A stretch of 64,000 nucleotides of DNA from Icerya purchasi. Taxonomy: Eukaryota > Arthropoda > Insecta > Hemiptera > Monophlebidae. The DNA lies in the NCBI GenBank assembly GCA_039619475.1, contig CM077115.1, positions 507,553,352 to 507,617,351 of the forward strand. Direction: 5' to 3'. Positions 1-9,900 of this stretch are shown piece after piece; position 1 is the stretch's first letter, and every line of letters starts with the position of its first letter. A program made the position numbers and the translations under genes. The notes beneath the pieces are model-generated. The model made no database searches. It was not told the origin of the DNA and saw only the letters and a program-made list of their open reading frames with translations.

Positions 1-226
1 GTTTTTGAACAAACGAACGCGATGTTTCTACTACAACTTTATTATCGAAACTGTTAACAATGAGACTTTACGACAAGTTTATATACAAAATGTATTGGTT
101 TCTGGAACATTCCGATAATATTCAGAAACATCGATTGGACGATTACAAATATCGATATACTAGAAACTTCTAGATAAGTGATAACTGGTAACAGCATAGA
201 ATAGAATTATGAGAATAGAAATTTCA
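1..226 (-). repeat. copia 3' LTR (left copy)
   Basis: This matches 4677-4902 base for base except at position 188 (G here, A at 4864). On the element strand it begins TGAAATTTC next to the polypurine tract. The last few bases of the terminus lie left of the window. Confidence 0.93.
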
Positions 227-229
227 ATA

Positions 230-238
230 CTTTCCCCT
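230..238 (-). promoter_or_regulatory. copia polypurine tract
   Basis: On the element strand AGGGGAAAG sits a few bases before the 3' LTR. That is where plus-strand DNA synthesis is primed in LTR elements. Confidence 0.75.
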
Positions 239-306
239 AATCGAATAATTTTAGAAAAAGAAAACGAACGCAAATATAAAACTATACAAAGTAATAATGA
301 AAGAAA

Positions 307-3252
307 TTAAACTGGCTTAAGGCCTAATTTTCTTTGTAAAATTAAAAGTCGAGTACGTAGCATAGGCTTTGTAAATAAATCTGCCAACTGGGATCCAGAT
401 TCAATGTGGCAAACCTTCAGCATGCTCTCCTTGATTCTGTCGCGGATGAAGAAGTGCTTCCGCTGAATGTGTTTCGTGCGAAAATGAAATTCAGGATTCT
501 CTGATAAGCGTTTGGCAGCCTGATTGTCGATATACAAAATAGGAATTTCTGACAAACCAGTAATCTCCTTTAACAGCCTTGAAATCCAAATGATTTCCTT
601 TGATGCGGCATTAGCTGCAATCATTTCAGCTTCACAGGTTGAGTCTGCTACGAGTTGTTGACGGCGACTAAACCAGGTAATTGCTGCATCAGAAAATTTG
701 ATTACAACTCCACTGGTTGAACGATAAGTTAAATGACATCCGGCAAAATCGGCATCACTGTAGCAACCAAGTGATCGACTATCTGGTTTGCAACTGTAGG
801 TTAACTTCAAATCTTTTGAGCCGGATAGATAACGGAATACTCGCTTAACTCGTCCTACATCTTCTAATGTAGGGTTTTCTAATGACCGTGACAAAACACT
901 TACGGCAAATGCGATGTCGAAGCGAGTACCTCTTGCTAAATACAGGAGTGCACCGACTGCAGATCGATATGGGAAATCAATAGGTACTTTCCCCGTCGCT
1001 CCATTCGATAACTTTTCTATAGGGGTGGAAACCGCGTTGCATCCGGACATGTTGAAACGCTCCAAAATCTTTTCAACAAACGCTGATTGTCCGACTACTA
1101 TGTCGCCATTGACTTGTGAAATCTCAAGACCAAGGAAGTAGGTAAGACTCTTGGCTACAATCTTGAATCTAGACTTGAGTTCTCCGATGAATATGTCCAA
1201 GTCTTCTTGATTGGATGATATTACTAAACCATCATCCACGTAGAGTGCGACAATTAGTTTGTTTAAATTTCGGTGTCTAATATATACGCACGGATCTTCA
1301 CGACTTTGTTGGAATTTTAGTTCAGTCATGAAGTCGTCAAACCTTTTATTCCAACACCGAGAAGCTTGTTTTAGTCCGTAGAGGCTTCTTTTCAGATGAC
1401 ATACACGGTTTGTGCCATCCGAGTAACCGATTGGTTGTTTCATATAAATTTCTTCGTCCAAGTCTCCGTAGAGAAATGCAGCGGATATGTCGAAATGCAT
1501 CAGCTTCATTTTCTCCATGGCAGCGATAGCCAATAATAAACGAATTGTGTCTAAACGAGTGACCGGACTGAACGTATTTTCATAATCAATTCCGGGTCGT
1601 TGTGCACAGCCTTGAATGACCATTCTTGAACGATACTTGTCGATTGTGCCATCTGGGTTTCTTTTTAATCGAAAAACCCATTTGTTGCCAATTGCAAATT
1701 TTCCTGGAGGAAGTTGGACTAAGTCCCAAGCGTCATTATCGCGCATTGATTTCAATTCTGTATCCATGGCTTTTTTCCATTCCGCGCTATCATCTCGTTT
1801 CATGGCTTCGGAATAAGTTTTAGGATCATCCTCGACAATGAATACCTCCGCACAAGTGACGTAATCTTTTAAATACTCAGGAGTTTTCCGATTTCTCTTT
1901 GGTCTATCACTTGTAGCTCGTTCCGCATCTTCATAATCACTTTCTGATGAGGATTGTGATTTCTCAGATTTGTCTGGTTTTCCATCGTCTTCAGACTTAT
2001 CTGGTACTTCCTCTTCATCGTCGTCGTCGTCATTTTTGGTGGCTGGTTCCTTCTCCTTGAGTGGGAGGAATACTCGTTCGTCGCAGTCACCAATTTTCTC
2101 ATGGAACGTAACGTCTCTGGATAAAACAACATCATGTTTTTCAGGTACATAAATTCGATATCGTTCATCACCATCGTATCCGACGAGGTAACCAACAATG
2201 GCTTTTGAGTCCATTTTTCGTCTTTTCTGCGCTGGTACGTGAACGTAACATTTGGAACTGACAATTCGCAAATGTTTGATTCTTGGTTTCTGGCCAAACC
2301 AAATTTCATAAGGCGTTTTACCTTTGACGGATGATTTTCCCAATCTGTTCAGTATATACCCAGCGGTGGTAACTAATTCTGCCCAGATTGCTGGAGGGAA
2401 TTTGATGTCAGGATTCGAGTATTTGAACGTACGCGCCATCTCAACAATCGTGCGATTTTCCCTCTCCACTGCACCATTTTGCTCTGGTGTATAAGGCGCA
2501 GTTGCTCGGCGTGTTATTCCGTTTCTTTCAAGAATTTCATGAATTTCGGCATTATCAAATTCTCCCCCATTATCGCTGAGGAATTCTTTGATTCGATGAC
2601 CGAGTGTTTTTGCTTGGGCAAGGAATGCTTTTAAAGCATCCTTGACAGCCGTCTTTTCCCGAGCAACGAAACATTGGCGAAAATGGGAATAGTGATCCTT
2701 GATAACGATCAAGTATCTGCGCCCAGTGAATGATGGATCAAATGGACCACATACATCACTTGATATCAGCTCGCCTGGTGCATTGGTTGGACTCCGCGTA
2801 CCAAAAGGGAGACGATGTGCTTTCCCAAATTGGCATGGTTCACAAATATCATCATCCGGTTTGACTTTGATATTTAATTCTGCTTCGAGTTTAGCCCGGA
2901 CATACCGCTTGTCCATGTGACCCCATCGTTCGTGATAGAGCTGTAGGAGTTGGCTATTCTCAACGATATTTGCACACACTTCTTGCGGTTGAATTGTGTG
3001 GAACGATGCACGATATAGTGTGCCGTACTGATCTCTTGTACCAGTGAAGATGGTTTCTCCATTGACTGAGAACTCGCAGTGTTTCAAATCTGATTCAAAT
3101 TTACTGCCTGGATTCCGATCGTGGGCAGCTAATATTGAAAACAGGTTACGAGATATTGCAGGTACATACCAGACATCATGCATGGTAGATATTCGCATTT
3201 GACCACTTGAATAATCCGCGATTTCAATGGTGCCACTACCAATTGCTTGCAA
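307..3252 (-). CDS. pol: copia Pol polyprotein: integrase, reverse transcriptase, RNase H
   Basis: Open frame of 981 codons; the first listed codon is TTG and the frame stays open back to the TGA at 3286-3288. In order it shows the GAG-pre-integrase zinc-binding site (H107, H112, C137, C140), the integrase core with D166, D227 and E263, an acidic and serine-rich linker around residues 405-445, reverse transcriptase (D588, then YVDD at 671-674), and RNase H with D833, E874 and D909. Every catalytic residue I can check is present and there is no stop or frameshift, so this part looks intact. Integrase would insert the cDNA, RT and RNase H would make it in the particle. There is no ATG near the start, so expression would need translation from the gag ORF through the intervening stop. 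Confidence 0.93.
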   Translation of the reverse strand: MQAIGSGTIEIADYSSGQMRISTMHDVWYVPAISRNLFSILAAHDRNPGSKFESDLKHCEFSVNGETIFTGTRDQYGTLYRASFHTIQPQEVCANIVENSQLLQLYHERWGHMDKRYVRAKLEAELNIKVKPDDDICEPCQFGKAHRLPFGTRSPTNAPGELISSDVCGPFDPSFTGRRYLIVIKDHYSHFRQCFVAREKTAVKDALKAFLAQAKTLGHRIKEFLSDNGGEFDNAEIHEILERNGITRRATAPYTPEQNGAVERENRTIVEMARTFKYSNPDIKFPPAIWAELVTTAGYILNRLGKSSVKGKTPYEIWFGQKPRIKHLRIVSSKCYVHVPAQKRRKMDSKAIVGYLVGYDGDERYRIYVPEKHDVVLSRDVTFHEKIGDCDERVFLPLKEKEPATKNDDDDDEEEVPDKSEDDGKPDKSEKSQSSSESDYEDAERATSDRPKRNRKTPEYLKDYVTCAEVFIVEDDPKTYSEAMKRDDSAEWKKAMDTELKSMRDNDAWDLVQLPPGKFAIGNKWVFRLKRNPDGTIDKYRSRMVIQGCAQRPGIDYENTFSPVTRLDTIRLLLAIAAMEKMKLMHFDISAAFLYGDLDEEIYMKQPIGYSDGTNRVCHLKRSLYGLKQASRCWNKRFDDFMTELKFQQSREDPCVYIRHRNLNKLIVALYVDDGLVISSNQEDLDIFIGELKSRFKIVAKSLTYFLGLEISQVNGDIVVGQSAFVEKILERFNMSGCNAVSTPIEKLSNGATGKVPIDFPYRSAVGALLYLARGTRFDIAFAVSVLSRSLENPTLEDVGRVKRVFRYLSGSKDLKLTYSCKPDSRSLGCYSDADFAGCHLTYRSTSGVVIKFSDAAITWFSRRQQLVADSTCEAEMIAANAASKEIIWISRLLKEITGLSEIPILYIDNQAAKRLSENPEFHFRTKHIQRKHFFIRDRIKESMLKVCHIESGSQLADLFTKPMLRTRLLILQRKLGLKPV

Positions 3253-3285
3253 TTTCTCTTTTCCTGCTGCAATAACCGTACAATT

Positions 3286-4350
3286 TCAGACAAATGGTTT
3301 ATACTGCGTAAACCAATTGAAATTGTTGGTACAGTGCTTGGTTGCACCGTTGTCGATCCACCAATCATCGTCTATCTTATTGGTTGATGCCGAGAAGACA
3401 GTGCTACTATCGGCGATTAGCGCTACCTTCGTTTCCGTATCATTGACTGAGGCTGATTTGCGACCATATCCAGGTTTACCAAGTTCTTTGGCACGGGCTG
3501 GGTATGGAGGCTGACCATCGGCCTTCCATCGTGAACATTGCTTGAGCCAGTGTCCTTTCTCCCCACAATATTTGCAAAGAACCTCCGTGGTTTGACTATT
3601 GCTTGATTCGGTTTTATGTGGGTTGAAAGGTTTTTTCGCTTTTGGATTGAATTTGCCTTTCTTGCCTTGTGCCTCCAAAACCTCACCAGAATCGGGTTTT
3701 TGAACTGGTGCCACATTCCGTTCGTGGAGAATGAGGGCAGCGGAAAGATCGTCGATTGTTTTCGATTCGTTGGCCTTCATCAGCAAGTAGCTTGATTTGA
3801 ACGATTCAAGCCGTTGCGGAAGAATATGAAGCACTTTCGAGACGAAAAGTAACTCGAGAAGCTCTTCAATACGTTCGACTTTTCGATTTATTAAACCAGC
3901 CTTGAGATCGCGATACTGGTTTTTAATCCGCGCAATGACCGATGCAGCATCTTCATTTTCACGCCATTCAGCGCTGAAGAAGTTGAGACATTGACGGAAT
4001 AACTGGTCTTCTGCCTTGTTGCCAAACTGTTGCAGAAGAATCTCCCATGCTTCTTTCGCTGTTGTCCGTCCAGCGATTCGTTCGTGAAGCTCGTCACTGA
4101 CGCAGTGAGATAAGACGATTTTGGCCGATGCCGCGGCCTTATTCCAGGAATCGAGCGCCTCTCTCTCAGCTTTTGTTGGTGTTTCGGAGAGAGTGGGTTT
4201 AACGCTTGTACCCTCGACGATTTCCAACGCGCCATAATATTCTAAAACGTCCATTACCTTGTCTTTCCACAGTGGCCAGTCATCCGGACCCTTAAGCGGC
4301 TTGATACCTTTGAGAAATTCCATTTTCGATTGATGTGTACTCGCACACAA
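3286..4350 (-). CDS. gag: copia Gag with zinc knuckle and start of protease
   Basis: 354 residues from an ATG at 4350. Residues 1-215 are an alpha-helical copia-type Gag region that builds the particle. A CCHC zinc knuckle (C259, C262, H267, C272) binds RNA. Near the end is the protease active site, D333-N-G-A. Most retroviral-type proteases have D-S/T-G-A, so the asparagine is unusual. The frame ends at TGA (3286-3288) only 21 residues after the catalytic Asp. Pol follows in the same frame, so the protease domain is cut in two. This is either a new nonsense mutation or, less likely, a readthrough codon. Confidence 0.92.
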   Translation of the reverse strand: MCASTHQSKMEFLKGIKPLKGPDDWPLWKDKVMDVLEYYGALEIVEGTSVKPTLSETPTKAEREALDSWNKAAASAKIVLSHCVSDELHERIAGRTTAKEAWEILLQQFGNKAEDQLFRQCLNFFSAEWRENEDAASVIARIKNQYRDLKAGLINRKVERIEELLELLFVSKVLHILPQRLESFKSSYLLMKANESKTIDDLSAALILHERNVAPVQKPDSGEVLEAQGKKGKFNPKAKKPFNPHKTESSNSQTTEVLCKYCGEKGHWLKQCSRWKADGQPPYPARAKELGKPGYGRKSASVNDTETKVALIADSSTVFSASTNKIDDDWWIDNGATKHCTNNFNWFTQYKPFV

Positions 4351-4652
4351 ACGTGAATCGAACGATGAAATTAATTAACGCGATAGCCGATCACCACTGA
4401 TAAGAAAAGAACCGATAAGAACGATGAAATACCGATTGATCGCAATAAACTATCGAACGAACTGTTCACTCGCGTTTTTAATCGATAGAATTACGAATCG
4501 CATTAAATACACCATCACTAACGCGTATCGAACACGAAACATCGAATCATTATACTTAAATAACAATTCACTTTCGAACTAGTACGTTAAAATATTAAAC
4601 ATACTAAAATCGCGATAACTGTTAATTACGAACACGAAAATCACAGATTAAA

Positions 4653-4670
4653 GCGTCTGCGCCCATAACC
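4653..4670 (-). promoter_or_regulatory. copia primer-binding site (half-tRNA type)
   Basis: On the element strand the 18 bases just inside the 5' LTR read GGTTATGGGCGCAGACGC. This resembles the complement of the anticodon-arm half of initiator tRNA-Met (GGGCCCATAACC), which copia elements are known to use as an internally cleaved primer. Two or three bases differ from the usual complement. Confidence 0.75.
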
Positions 4671-4673
4671 TTT

Positions 4674-4902
4674 TGAGTTTTTGAACAAACGAACGCGATG
4701 TTTCTACTACAACTTTATTATCGAAACTGTTAACAATGAGACTTTACGACAAGTTTATATACAAAATGTATTGGTTTCTGGAACATTCCGATAATATTCA
4801 GAAACATCGATTGGACGATTACAAATATCGATATACTAGAAACTTCTAGATAAGTGATAACTGATAACAGCATAGAATAGAATTATGAGAATAGAAATTT
4901 CA
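4674..4902 (-). repeat. copia 5' LTR (right copy)
   Basis: About 229 bp. On the element strand it runs from TGAAATTTC to AAAACTCA, so it carries short TGA...TCA ends. Three further bases (ATA, 4903-4905) also match the left copy by position, so the outer edge is uncertain by up to 3 bp. The flank is a CATA/AT simple repeat. Confidence 0.92.
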
Positions 4903-4920
4903 ATAATACATACATACATA

Positions 4921-4924
4921 CATG

Positions 4925-4960
<36 letters not shown>

Positions 4961-4966
4961 TTATAT
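4921..4966. repeat. (AT)n simple repeat
   Basis: An AT dinucleotide tract with two TTT interruptions, directly beside the copia insertion and a (CATA)n run. Confidence 0.95.
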
Positions 4967-4971
4967 AGGGA

Positions 4972-5195
4972 TAGCGCGGCAGCCCAGTAATTAAGCCGCT
5001 TAACTATCAAACTGGATATGAGATTTGTTTCGTTCCAGATCTAAGTGTCCAAGGTTACCCAGCCTGAAGTAATTGGGTATCAGAAAGATCTGGAAAAGTA
5101 CTGGCAGCCTAGAGAAAAACCTGTCTCCCTAATTTCATCAGTACCGCTGAGCTTAGTACATTGTGAACTTTAATTTCACAATCCCTTTTATTTAT
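4972..5195 (+). repeat. tRNA-like SINE, family 1, copy A
   Basis: Head AGCGCGGCAGCCCAGTAATT, a middle with the phrase AGAAAGATCTGGAAAAGTA, and the tail phrase TTAGTACATTGTGAACTTTA then TTTCACAATCCC. The same ordered blocks recur at 33009-33275 and, inverted, at 39291-39520. The head looks tRNA-derived. This copy is diverged and has lost the end of the tail. Confidence 0.75.
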
Positions 5196-5199
5196 ATAC

Positions 5200-6859
5200 G
5201 GCTTTTATTCCTAAATTCAAAAAAAAATTCATACAAGAATACAGATTCAGTATAAGGCAGCAATAACATACAAGTTAATAGTCTTCCATCAGAGGTGAAA
5301 AAACTCTTAAGAAATTACAGAAAATGGCAGAGGGTCAAATTAATCTAAGCACTTAAAATTTAATTTTTTTAATTCGCAGTTGAACTGATATTCCCTTGGT
5401 TATATGCCAGTTCTCTTTTCCTTCAGCCTTATTAAAATACACCGCAGAGCAGTGTTCTCATCGGCTTTATTATTCTACCTTAATTTTTCCATCCCCATGA
5501 AACAATGTAATATTCTTAATTATACCCAATTAACACATGTTTTTGATTAAATATTTATATAGATGTATGTGAACATGCCCATCTAGATGGAGTACGTAAC
5601 TTTAAATGTGTTTAGTCATGTGTGGATGCGTATTTATACTGATATTTATATCTTCTGCATTCGTCTTTTATCACAGATCGTTATCGCTATGCCTGGATAT
5701 TTACTCGTATTATTTTATTTTATTATTTTTCCAAGCATGCGGGAATTCAGTTTTTAATTCCCGATTTGTTGTACATAGCCCTAATTTTTAATTTTTATTT
5801 ATTTACTTCTTTTTATTTTTTTTCTCATCATGACCGTATTTTGAAGTATTTCTTTTCATCGTTCTGTTTCAGTTATTTATTAATTAATGTATTTATTTAT
5901 TTTCCCGATCTTTTCGTAGAAAATGTATAATAATAATAATAATAATAATAAAGATTTGATTAGATTTGATATGCATGAAACTCGATCCTTTGGATCTCGC
6001 CGAGGGGAAAACACCGCCTCCACCCAGACCGCTAGGTTGTAGTCTTCTATAATTAATAAAACAAGAGTCGGTTTTAATTGATTACATCATTTTTCTAAAA
6101 ATAGTAAAATTTTAATCGAAGAATTTGCAGAACTGATAAATTTAATTTACAGCATGAAAGAAAACACTGGATTAGTTTAAATTTATAGCAAATTAGAACC
6201 AAGAAGATTATGAAAATTTTTCGCTATTTATAATAATCGGTTTACTATTAAAGTTAACTGACAATTTCTTCAGATTCAGTATTCTCTAGACTTTTAGGTT
6301 TTGAGATTTCCATTTCTTCACTACAACATTACATCTTAATCCAGTATACTTTAAAATTGTTCAATTTTTATGTACACGAATCCGATTTATTCGAAACCTT
6401 GTCACTTCTGTTTCACTTGTAAATTTCATTGTACGAAATAATCTGCTAAATAAAATACATATTTTCTGTTATTCTCGAATAAATTCAGTCTGTTCAAATC
6501 GTTCATCGTATTTTTTTCTTTTTTTAAACAAAATATGGCATCACTTTTCGTTACACAATCCTGATTCATATTACTCCACAGCGGAAGAATGACATTACCA
6601 TTAATATGAAAAGAAGTACGGTAGCCTGATAAACAAGGCTTGACTGTAAATTTAAGATTCTGAGTTTGAAAATCGAGTCGTTTCCAGTCCATCCCACATC
6701 TAGCCAATATGGTTAATTAAGTATGTAATAAAAACGTGTATCGCGGGCTTTAAGCATCTTCAATGTGCTGTTGTGGAGTGTGAGAATCACTTTTCTTCCT
6801 TTACTTTGTTACATAAAATGCAACTTTTTACTTTACTTATTAATGTAGTGTGCTTGCAG
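5200..6859. other. AT-rich intronic DNA, no gene seen
   Basis: No exon with ABC-transporter Walker B or signature sequence was found here by eye on either strand. It contains an (AAT)n run near 5928-5950 followed by about 110 bp of higher GC (5970-6050) that looks like the end of an old repeat, and an unremarkable open stretch at 6426-6707 on the - strand with no recognisable protein. Confidence 0.6.
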
Positions 6860-6950
6860 TATCTGGGTTCGCTTGTTACAAATGGCAGCGAAAGGAAAAT
6901 CGATAATTATTACAACTCACTACATTCAAGAAGCCAGGCAAGCTCATACA
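6860..6950 (+). CDS. ABC transporter exon: H-loop
   Basis: 91 bp in phase after TTGCAG, ending at GTAGGT. It codes IWVRLLQMAAKGKSIIITTH and then YIQEARQAHT. The His of TTH is the NBD switch residue that contacts the ATP gamma phosphate. It starts with one base of a split codon; an upstream exon ending in AG would give Ser, as in relatives. Confidence 0.92.
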
Positions 6951-9900
6951 GTAGGTACAATTGATCACTTATTTTCTGATTTACGTAGTTTTCAAAGCAA
7001 TAATGCTAACAATTTACACGTATAAATGTAAATATATTTTATTTTATAGTTTTTGTATCTATTTCTTTTGCATTTAAACAGGTAAAAAATTATAATTAAT
7101 CGGTTTTAAAATTAAGTTTGTTCATTATAATTGCGAACGTCAACTACTGGAAAGGCCCTTGCTTGACTTTTAAATGTTAAATTTAAATTTGAAAATAGAA
7201 CTATAGTTCGCTGAAGTAATTAATAGATTTTCAAAAATTTTAACAAGTCAAAATTGACTTATGCCTAGTCTGCTCTTAAATAAGGTCCATTATCGGTCTT
7301 GGATGATTTTTAATTAATATTCGCAGTTTTGATATAATAAATTGCAACCTGTCCACCAAAATCGAGAAATACAGATTAAAATTTTTCAAAGTAAATCAAC
7401 TGAGAGAATGAGATTAACTTGAACATTTTCTTGTATCGTTATTTGTTTTTAATAAATTCCTCACAATGTTAAAATGTCGTCGAAAATCGCTAATTAATTG
7501 AAATATTCGCAAAATTTTTATTGAAAAATGTTAAGCTATATACGGGCAATTACTTGCTACGAAATTGTCAGAATTTAACTACAGTCTCCAATGTTCGATT
7601 ATTTTTATGAAGAAAGTAGCCGATTGGGAGTTAAAATTCTTCTTCTTCTTTTCAGATTTCTTTTTTTTTAACTAAAATTTTATTTCACTTTTTCTTTAAC
7701 GTTTTAAAATTTTCGTCGCTTACACGCTAAAAGTTCATATTAATAAAAAATTTAAAAAAGAATATAATCTCTATTATAAAAATGTCATGAATTAAACATT
7801 ATTATATATTCTGATCTTTCCATCTCATATGTACAGACTCAGTAAATTGCGTCCATTCAAAAATACAACTCCATGGGCTGTCTTGCATATAAGCCCCCCA
7901 AAAAATAAAATAAAAACTCTTCTCACCAACATAGCCAAAGAAATTATTCGCGCTCTTTGCAATACAATTATTCGTGTTTCATTCGCATGGATTCCATCAC
8001 ACGTTAGAATCCAGCGAAATCATTGTTCTTTGTGGTACTAAACATTGAAAAATACTGCCAATGGATCTTTAAGCTCATGTGGTACATAAATTACTGCAAA
8101 GATGGCAAAAGCAGTGGATCAGCATCCCAAACACTAACAAGCTGCGCTCAATTCGAGATACTATTCAACTATAGAAAACCCTTCATTACCTACTAATCGA
8201 AGGAATGAAGTCGTTGTCACAAGAATCCGCCTAGGTCACTCCGAAATCACTTGTAGAGTCATCTTCTGTCCAGACAACCTACCCCACTGTGTTCTAATTT
8301 CAACTGTCACAATCCAACATTTACCCGTCAGCTGTTCCACCTATAATTCGTATCAAGTACAAATTCTGTAGTCGTTCAATCTTTTTGGAATTCTGTCTGA
8401 TCATCGCGACCACACTGAACGCCTCCTATGTTTCCTCAAGTTCACTTATTCTAATCCATCTAACTTCTATCTTATACGTGCCTCTGACCTAGAGAGCAGT
8501 ACATGACACATTAATCAATTAAGAAGAAGAAGAAAAAGAAGAGAAGCCTGGTTTAAACAAAATTGATTAGAATAAGAGCAGATTTCTGCTAACCTCACCT
8601 TTTCAGCAGAGTTGTGAAAGATACAAATATATCCGAAAAAATGTAATGTGGATCATCACATTTGGAACTGCGTGAAATTCGTTAATAGAAAAGAAACCAG
8701 TTTGTATAGATGTATCAATTATAAAGTTTGACGCCAGATAATATTTTTTTAATATATTTAGAAAAAAATTCGGTGTCTGATAATGCAAAGTAAGAAAATT
8801 TGACGGCGTGAAAATTTAATTAAACGTTATCCGTTTAGCCGTTAATATTCTTCTTGGAGCAAAAAGCAGTTTTTATATTGCAGAAGGGGGAAGCAATTTA
8901 GATCATAAAAATCCTTTTTTTTCCTAATTGTTTTCTATTTCAATTTTTTTTTTTTTTAAACAAGTGCCTAAAATGTGTCTAAAAAGAGGGTGTAACGTAA
9001 AAAAAATTTAAAGTATTAACAATAAATAAAAACCAGTATATGAAGCGAGGCGTGTACTGCAAAAATTGTACAAGAGACTAAGAAATAATTTTCGTGATTC
9101 TTACGTGTTGACTTTTTTAATTTTATTTCTCCCATATTTAAAAAAAAAAATATGCATAGAGTACAGAAGAAATGTTAACGAAATTTAATCAACCCGTACG
9201 CGGACAGATGAGTGCGTTGGGAACCTGTAAGTGGGTTACCAAGTTCGAAATATAAATACTGCTTTTTTTGTGTTTATGTGTGTTTTCTTTATTTTTTTAA
9301 AATTAAAGTCAAAATATTTACTATTTACTAAGATTAAATTATATTAAAAAAGAATTGAACAGGTAGATTATTGTAGCGTTTGTTTATTCGTTAATTTTTC
9401 TAATTCGAATTTATATTCGATTCGGTGCAATAGATTGGCTTGATGAGAGGTGGCGTTCTACTAGCCGAACAACCACCGGAGAAACTGATGGAAATGTGCG
9501 GAAGTGACAATCTCGAAGATGCATTCTTATTTCTAAGTCATAGACAAGAAGAAAATAGAACTGAAGTATGTTCGCTTTCCGTTACGTTTTTAACTGTTGC
9601 ATATGTCTAAATCAATGAGATAAATGAAATATGACATTGTGCAATAAAATGCAATTAGTTTTATTAGAATAAATATCGTATTTTTTTTTTGTAATTTTAT
9701 TAATATCGGTTTCGCTACGATGGCATTTTATACCGGTATAGAGATAAGTTCGTCAAAAGTGACTTTCCTCCTCGTAATGTAATAAAACATTAATGTTCAT
9801 TAATAATAATAAAGTATAAATCACCGTATATGCATTTACGTAATGAATTATAAATTCAAGTTCACAACATATAACATTAAATGGAATTGTAAAAACTTAT

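Larger units (their letters stand above)
1..4902 (-). mobile_element. Ty1/copia LTR retrotransposon, nearly complete
   Basis: The element runs on the - strand: 5' LTR at 4674-4902, primer-binding site, gag, pol, polypurine tract, 3' LTR at 1-226. Domain order is Gag, zinc knuckle, protease, integrase, reverse transcriptase, RNase H. Integrase before RT defines the copia (Pseudoviridae) order. The two LTR copies align without gaps at an offset of 4676 and differ at one base (188 versus 4864), so the insertion is recent. The outer edge of the left LTR lacks about three bases because the window starts there, so target-site duplication cannot be tested. Gag and Pol are in one frame, split by one TGA at 3286-3288. 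The element is antisense to the ABC transporter gene and probably lies in one of its introns. Confidence 0.95.

Noticed and set aside
914..4235. Several frames of 60-146 codons on both strands over the copia element.
   Set aside because: They are shadows of the gag and pol frames and have no independent support.
4966..6859. Search for an upstream ABC exon with Walker B or the signature motif.
   Set aside because: No reading with LSGGQ-like or LDEP-like residues and fitting splice sites was found on the + strand.
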